A DNA stretch of 64,000 bases from a virus. Positions 60,370 through 64,000 of the stretch are shown one piece after another. A program made the translations under genes and the position numbers. The DNA lies in the IMG/VR virus record IMGVR_UViG_3300028840_001302, positions 1 to 64,000 of that record; one strand, given 5' to 3'. Under the pieces are notes generated by a model. It saw only the letters and a list, made by a program, of their open reading frames with translations. It was not told the origin of the DNA and ran no database searches. Position 1 is the first letter of the stretch. Each line of letters begins with the position of its first letter.

Positions 60370-61539
60370 TTATCCGAGTTTCTCACGGACGATTTCTTCG
60401 CGGTAGCCCTGTACGACCTTCAGAGCTTTCTTCGCCCTACCGTGAATACGTTTCTTACGGGGATGGTCGATTATATCCTCAAGTTCCTGTTCCCCCTGTT
60501 TCAGTTTTTCAACCGCCTGAAAAACGGTTTCCATTGAGGAAGAACTTGCCATTGCATCGTGGTGAAGGCTTTTGGAGTTTTCGATGATAGTATCAACCTT
60601 CATAGCATCCGGATTGCTCATCTTTTTGATGATAACCGAAATTTTATCACGCTCCTCAATCGTGTGCCAGAAGCAATGTTCGAGAACCATGAGGTCGTCT
60701 TCGTTGACTTCAGTACGACCATTCAAAAGCGCGTGTGCCTTCAGGATGTTCGGTCTCATGTCACCATTGCGGTCCCGGTTCGCACAGGTCCGGTAAAGAA
60801 CACGGTCACTGAGCCAAATGCCTTCCTCCCGAAGTTTGTCCTGAATTTTCAGGATGGTCTTTATAATATCGTCCGGAACTTCAACCTCTTTGCAGGACGC
60901 GACCAACGTATCAAGTTCCTTGAGAGTTATCGAAGCTTTACGAGTCGAAGCGGTGTTACCGGAGAGAAGTTCAATCCGGTTTACTCTTTCGTTGATGCTC
61001 ACGACTTCGAGCTTCACAACGTAACGGTCAAAGAGTGCCTCCATCTCTTCGCCTTCAAAAAATTCGTTTGAGGCACTTACCAGAGAGCGAAGCGGAACGT
61101 CTTGCGGTGTCCTGCCGTTATGAAATTTCTTTTCGTTGATAAGAGTGAGCAACGTGTTCAGGATACTCGAAGAAGCTTTCCCCGGTTCATCGAGAAACGC
61201 GAAGGTTGCTTCCGGAAGTTTGTCTTCAGTATTGCGAGAGAAGTTTTGTTCGTTCATGTATTTGTCAAGGTCAACCGGACCGAAGAGTTCTTCCGGCACA
61301 GTTGTTTTTGACATGAGCCACTCGAAGTAGGACGCGCCTTTAATGCGTCCGAAGTATTCCCGGCACATCATTGATTTGGCAGTTCCGGGTTTGCCGATAA
61401 AGAAGACGTTTTCGCCGGAGAGAAGAGCGCAAGTAAACGTATCAACGTGGTCCTCACGTTCAAGCAATGCCGACTTCATTTCCGCTACAACCGACTGTAG
61501 CTTTTTCAATTCTTTCGTGTGTCCGTTTTTCTTTGCCAT
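60370..61539 (-). CDS. MoxR/RavA-type AAA+ ATPase
   Basis: 389 residues. GKPGTAKS is Walker A (about 49-56), FAFLDEPGKA Walker B, SASNEFF sensor 1, and a DRYV segment the arginine-finger region. MoxR AAA+ proteins remodel or insert cofactors in partner complexes, usually with a VWA-domain protein. Here the partner gene downstream is the DUF6744-like one. A consensus promoter lies 60 nt upstream, and the RBS is the extended AAGGAGGGCTACC. It may remodel a host or phage complex during infection. Confidence 0.85.
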   Translation of the reverse strand: MAKKNGHTKELKKLQSVVAEMKSALLEREDHVDTFTCALLSGENVFFIGKPGTAKSMMCREYFGRIKGASYFEWLMSKTTVPEELFGPVDLDKYMNEQNFSRNTEDKLPEATFAFLDEPGKASSSILNTLLTLINEKKFHNGRTPQDVPLRSLVSASNEFFEGEEMEALFDRYVVKLEVVSINERVNRIELLSGNTASTRKASITLKELDTLVASCKEVEVPDDIIKTILKIQDKLREEGIWLSDRVLYRTCANRDRNGDMRPNILKAHALLNGRTEVNEDDLMVLEHCFWHTIEERDKISVIIKKMSNPDAMKVDTIIENSKSLHHDAMASSSSMETVFQAVEKLKQGEQELEDIIDHPRKKRIHGRAKKALKVVQGYREEIVREKLG

Positions 61540-61598
61540 AATTGGTAGCCCTCCTTTTATGGTTTACTGAAAAGTAGTATCTCCACTAAAACTACCGT

Positions 61599-61627
61599 AT
61601 TATACCAAAATTCTATCTATTTGTCAA
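61599..61627 (-). promoter_or_regulatory. Consensus sigma70 promoter of the MoxR operon
   Basis: On the - strand TTGACA (61627-61622), 17 nt, TATAAT (61604-61599): a full consensus promoter. The leader to the MoxR ATG is about 50 nt and can form GTAGT/ACTAC. Confidence 0.9.
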
Positions 61628-61650
61628 CACCTTTTTTTATTTTCTTCAAA

Positions 61651-61833
61651 CTAATTTTTTGTGCATGAATCGCACAATTCAAGCACTTTTGCGATACCCT
61701 CATTGATACCGATTTGTTTACTCATCTGTTGCTTCACGGTATCAACCGCATCGGTCAAACTGTGTACCCATACGGCGAGAATACAAATGGCAATTATCAG
61801 GACCACGATAGTTATAATACATACGGTCAGCAT
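61651..61833 (-). CDS. Small single-TM protein
   Basis: 60 residues from ATG 61833 (GGGAGGT SD); the longer frame from 61899 is rejected. One TM helix (TVCIITIVVLIIAICILAVWV), then a short helix and CDSC near the end. Function unknown. Confidence 0.65.
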   Translation of the reverse strand: MLTVCIITIVVLIIAICILAVWVHSLTDAVDTVKQQMSKQIGINEGIAKVLELCDSCTKN

Positions 61834-61834
61834 T

Positions 61835-62149
61835 TTACCTCCCGATGATACCGCGAATATTTTCCGCGATAATCTGAGCCTCTTTTTTCCGGAGACCACG
61901 GATACCCATTGAGTTACCGCCGCGAGTTTCGATTACAACGGTGTCCCAAATCAAACCTCTGTTATGCGAGACCGAAGCTATCTCCGCTTTCGGAACGAAG
62001 TCGTGGATACGTTTCCACGGAAAATAAAATGCTTCGATTTCGTTCAGATGCACTCCGTCTTCTTCGAGTCTGAAAGACGGAGGGAAAATAAAATTGGTGA
62101 TGCTCCCATGAAAGAGAGAACACCAGCGAGATATTTTAACTCTGTTCAT
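61835..62149 (-). CDS. PH-like domain protein
   Basis: 104 residues. Strand pattern with YFPWKRIHDF, a GL turn and WDTVVIETRGG, ended by a helix (KEAQIIAENIRGII), resembles the bacterial PH-like (bPH) fold. Often membrane-linked; next to a small TM protein here. SD GAGGTGAAGGAAG. Confidence 0.55.
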   Translation of the reverse strand: MNRVKISRWCSLFHGSITNFIFPPSFRLEEDGVHLNEIEAFYFPWKRIHDFVPKAEIASVSHNRGLIWDTVVIETRGGNSMGIRGLRKKEAQIIAENIRGIIGR

Positions 62150-62681
62150 CTTCCTTCACCTCTTTCGCTTTTTCTAAAAGTTTACGAGCCATATCAACCG
62201 GAGACACTCCGGATTTTTTTAATTCTTTATATAGCTTCTCGAATAATTTTTCCGAATCTTTTTCGCGCATCTCCTCTTCAAAAGGTGTCTCGGTTCTTTG
62301 TAAAAATCCCGCCGCTGAAAGAATGCAAACAACGTCCGACATCTCCGGATACTTCCAACCGTGTTCACGGGGGAAGTTTGCAAGACCCTCACCGAGAGCT
62401 TTGAAAAGTTTCGTAACCGCTCCCTTACCGATGCCCTTGAAAGCGTCACGGTGGAAACGTACTTCGCAATCAAAGTAAGTCATACCTCCGGTGTTGAAGT
62501 GTTCATGTTCCTTCCAGATTATTGAGAAATCACAGTCCGGAAGATGAACGTATATCCGATGTTTTTTTTGCTCCAAAATAAAATAACGGTAACGCTTGTT
62601 GTAACACACTTCGCAATATTCCGCATCGGAGTCTATTGCGATTTTACAGTCTTTACAGTAGGATTCATTTGGCGGTCTCAT
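62136..62681 (-). CDS. Zinc-ribbon hypothetical protein
   Basis: 181 residues. N-terminal CKDC ... CEVC zinc ribbon (9-26). Middle beta strands with a long helix, and a C-terminal amphipathic helical region (VSPVDMARKLLEKAKEV). AGGAG SD. No known family. Confidence 0.62.
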   Translation of the reverse strand: MRPPNESYCKDCKIAIDSDAEYCEVCYNKRYRYFILEQKKHRIYVHLPDCDFSIIWKEHEHFNTGGMTYFDCEVRFHRDAFKGIGKGAVTKLFKALGEGLANFPREHGWKYPEMSDVVCILSAAGFLQRTETPFEEEMREKDSEKLFEKLYKELKKSGVSPVDMARKLLEKAKEVKEDEQS

Positions 62682-62689
62682 AGTAACTC

Positions 62690-63130
62690 CTACTCGTTCA
62701 CCAGCAGACGATTAATAATTTTGTTCAACCGTTTGAGAGTGTGAAGGTCCATAGCGTAACCTTCCCCGTCTTCCTCCTGTTCGCGCATACATTTCAGGAG
62801 GTACTTATCGTCTTCGGTCAGAGCGAGTTTATCAATGACTCCGGTTGCGAGCGCGAGAAGTGTTGACAGATTAATCGGACACTCATCGTTATGGTCCTCA
62901 TCCATCACGACAACCGTAAGCTCCTGATTGTTCTTATGGTAGTTACTGCCAAAAGCGTTATCGAGTTTGAGACCAGTAACGAGAGCGGTCACGCCGGAGT
63001 TATCCGGTTCATGCCATTGCTCATTGATGTCGAACTTCTCCATAAATTTAATCAGACGGTTATGGTCTTTGAGAAACATTTTCCGGGTACTCTCCCGGCG
63101 TTCATCGAAGGTTATTGTTTTTCTCGGCAC
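62690..63130 (-). CDS. Hypothetical protein
   Basis: 146 residues from GTG 63130 (GGGAGGTGAATA SD), overlapping the preceding stop (TAGTG). Mixed alpha/beta (LTVVVMDEDHNDECPINLSTL), with a helical end. Function unknown. Confidence 0.63.
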   Translation of the reverse strand: MPRKTITFDERRESTRKMFLKDHNRLIKFMEKFDINEQWHEPDNSGVTALVTGLKLDNAFGSNYHKNNQELTVVVMDEDHNDECPINLSTLLALATGVIDKLALTEDDKYLLKCMREQEEDGEGYAMDLHTLKRLNKIINRLLVNE

Positions 63131-63843
63131 TATTCACCTCCCGCGATTTCGAGAGCCTCTTCCAGTTTTGCGATAGCCGCCTTACGCATCTTACGAATCT
63201 TCCCCGGATTGATAATGTTCGCCGTGGTATCGGTTTCCTGTAATGCCGTAATCGCCGCTTCCATAGCTTTCTTCGCCTTACCGTTGAGATTGATTTCCGG
63301 TGCGGGTTTCGGTTTCACAGGTTCGTAATAACTTTTCGCGGATTTCTTCTTATCCGATTTTTTCTTCGTTCCCTTTTTCTTCGACTTCTTTTTGCCCTTT
63401 GTCTTTTCAGACTTTTTCGATTTTTTTGATTTTCCATTCATTGCCTTTACTTCCTCTCTTTCCTTCACGAGTCGCATTGCGGTTGCGAGTACCCGCTTCT
63501 TTTCAGCCGGGGTCGATTCCTCAAAGACCTGTTTCTCTGTTGCTTCCTTTTTATGGCGATATCTTTTCGGAAGTGGACCGGACTGAAAAATCGGTTTAAG
63601 TTTTCCGGCCTTGATTAACTTACGAGCCTCATCAGAACGGTTGCCTCCCTTTTTCGTTTCGGCAGCATAGAACCAGAGCGCAACGAGAGACATACGATAG
63701 TCCCGGTACTCAGGACTCTCAGCCTTCACGCGCTTAATATGGACGGGACGTTGCTTGCCAGCGTGGATAGCGAGATAGATTCCCTTTACCCGCTTCTTTT
63801 TGGGAGACTTCTTCTTTGAGGATTTCTTTTTCCTCTTTGACAT
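63130..63843 (-). CDS. Lys-rich hypothetical protein
   Basis: 237 residues. Lys tracts at both the N terminus (KRKKKSSKKKSPKKKR) and the middle (about 137-167) flank a compact domain (about 20-130, with YRDYRMSLVALWFYAAE). Resembles nucleic-acid-binding, histone-like tails. The RBS is GGAGGGCTACC, one of three such sites. Confidence 0.62.
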   Translation of the reverse strand: MSKRKKKSSKKKSPKKKRVKGIYLAIHAGKQRPVHIKRVKAESPEYRDYRMSLVALWFYAAETKKGGNRSDEARKLIKAGKLKPIFQSGPLPKRYRHKKEATEKQVFEESTPAEKKRVLATAMRLVKEREEVKAMNGKSKKSKKSEKTKGKKKSKKKGTKKKSDKKKSAKSYYEPVKPKPAPEINLNGKAKKAMEAAITALQETDTTANIINPGKIRKMRKAAIAKLEEALEIAGGE

Positions 63844-63867
63844 TTGGTAGCCCTCCGTCTCGAAATT

Positions 63868-64000
63868 TTAAGGACGGTGAACGATACGCTCCTTACGTCC
63901 ACGGTCAGCCTTATATCGAGTATTACAGTTCGTGCAGATGCGATACCCGCCGACACCTTTTTTATTATAGATGCTCTTGCAAGACGGGCAAACGTACTTA
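63868..64000 (-). CDS. Zinc-ribbon protein, partial (runs off window)
   Basis: The last 43 codons are visible, stop TAA at 63870-63868. CPSC and CTNC pairs make a zinc ribbon, followed by a basic tail ending VHRP. The start lies beyond 64000. Confidence 0.65.
   Translation of the reverse strand, partial: KYVCPSCKSIYNKKGVGGYRICTNCNTRYKADRGRKERIVHRP

Noticed and set aside
1-64000. CRISPR array, insertion sequence, integrase or attachment site
   Set aside because: No regularly spaced repeats, no transposase or recombinase signature, and no flanking direct repeats were found in the window.

Overview
The window is a stretch of a double-stranded DNA tailed bacteriophage (Caudoviricetes) with a long, probably non-contractile tail. 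The evidence is a complete head and tail morphogenesis order on the + strand: GpA-type terminase, portal-MuF, protease-scaffold, major capsid, connectors, tail tube, frameshifted chaperones, tape measure, hub, tail spikes and a lysis-type cluster. It is embedded in densely packed small phage genes with overlapping starts and stops and strong Shine-Dalgarno (SD) sites. The host is a bacterium using sigma70-like promoters. A lipobox lipoprotein beside a single-TM coiled-coil protein hints weakly at a Gram-negative host. I cannot name the phage.

Layout. (1) 1-9.9 kb, + strand: a metabolic and DNA-modification block with a radical SAM protein, HAD phosphatase, PnuC-like membrane protein, MazG-like pyrophosphohydrolase, staphylococcal-type nuclease, DNA methyltransferase, DUF3850/ASCH protein, SLOG protein, HNH nuclease and a thymidylate-synthase-like enzyme, plus zinc-ribbon and unknown proteins. 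It ends at a strong terminator (9697-9735). (2) 10-14 kb: a separately promoted cassette with a fibre or receptor-binding protein, an accessory protein and a papain-like (YiiX-type) enzyme. (3) 14.1-16.5 kb: a B12-type (class II) ribonucleotide reductase. (4) 16.5-29.8 kb: packaging and portal genes, then a Dam-like methyltransferase and a 1862-residue multi-enzyme protein. (5) 30-38 kb: protease-scaffold with a nested scaffold start, capsid, connectors and tail tube. (6) 37.4-51.4 kb: chaperones with a -1 frameshift site, tape measure, hub and two beta-helix tail spikes. (7) 51.4-53.8 kb: holin-like, receiver-domain-like, lipoprotein and spanin-like genes. (8) 53.8-54.18 kb: a gene-free switch region between convergent gene sets, with back-to-back terminators and two candidate structured small RNAs. 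(9) 54.2-64 kb, - strand: about 23 small genes, many zinc-binding, plus a MoxR-type AAA+ ATPase and its neighbour; the last gene runs off the window.

The least expected elements are these. The 1862-residue head-operon protein joins metallo-beta-lactamase, Dam-like, nucleotidyltransferase-like, OB-like and LigD-phosphoesterase-like domains. RNA hairpins present anti-SD loops that match unusually extended ribosome-binding sites in their own transcription units. A pair of convergent small RNAs sits at the late/early junction. Two intergenic regions 22 kb apart share a repeated TTAAGGTTTAT element. All functional calls were made by reading the sequence; no database search was run.
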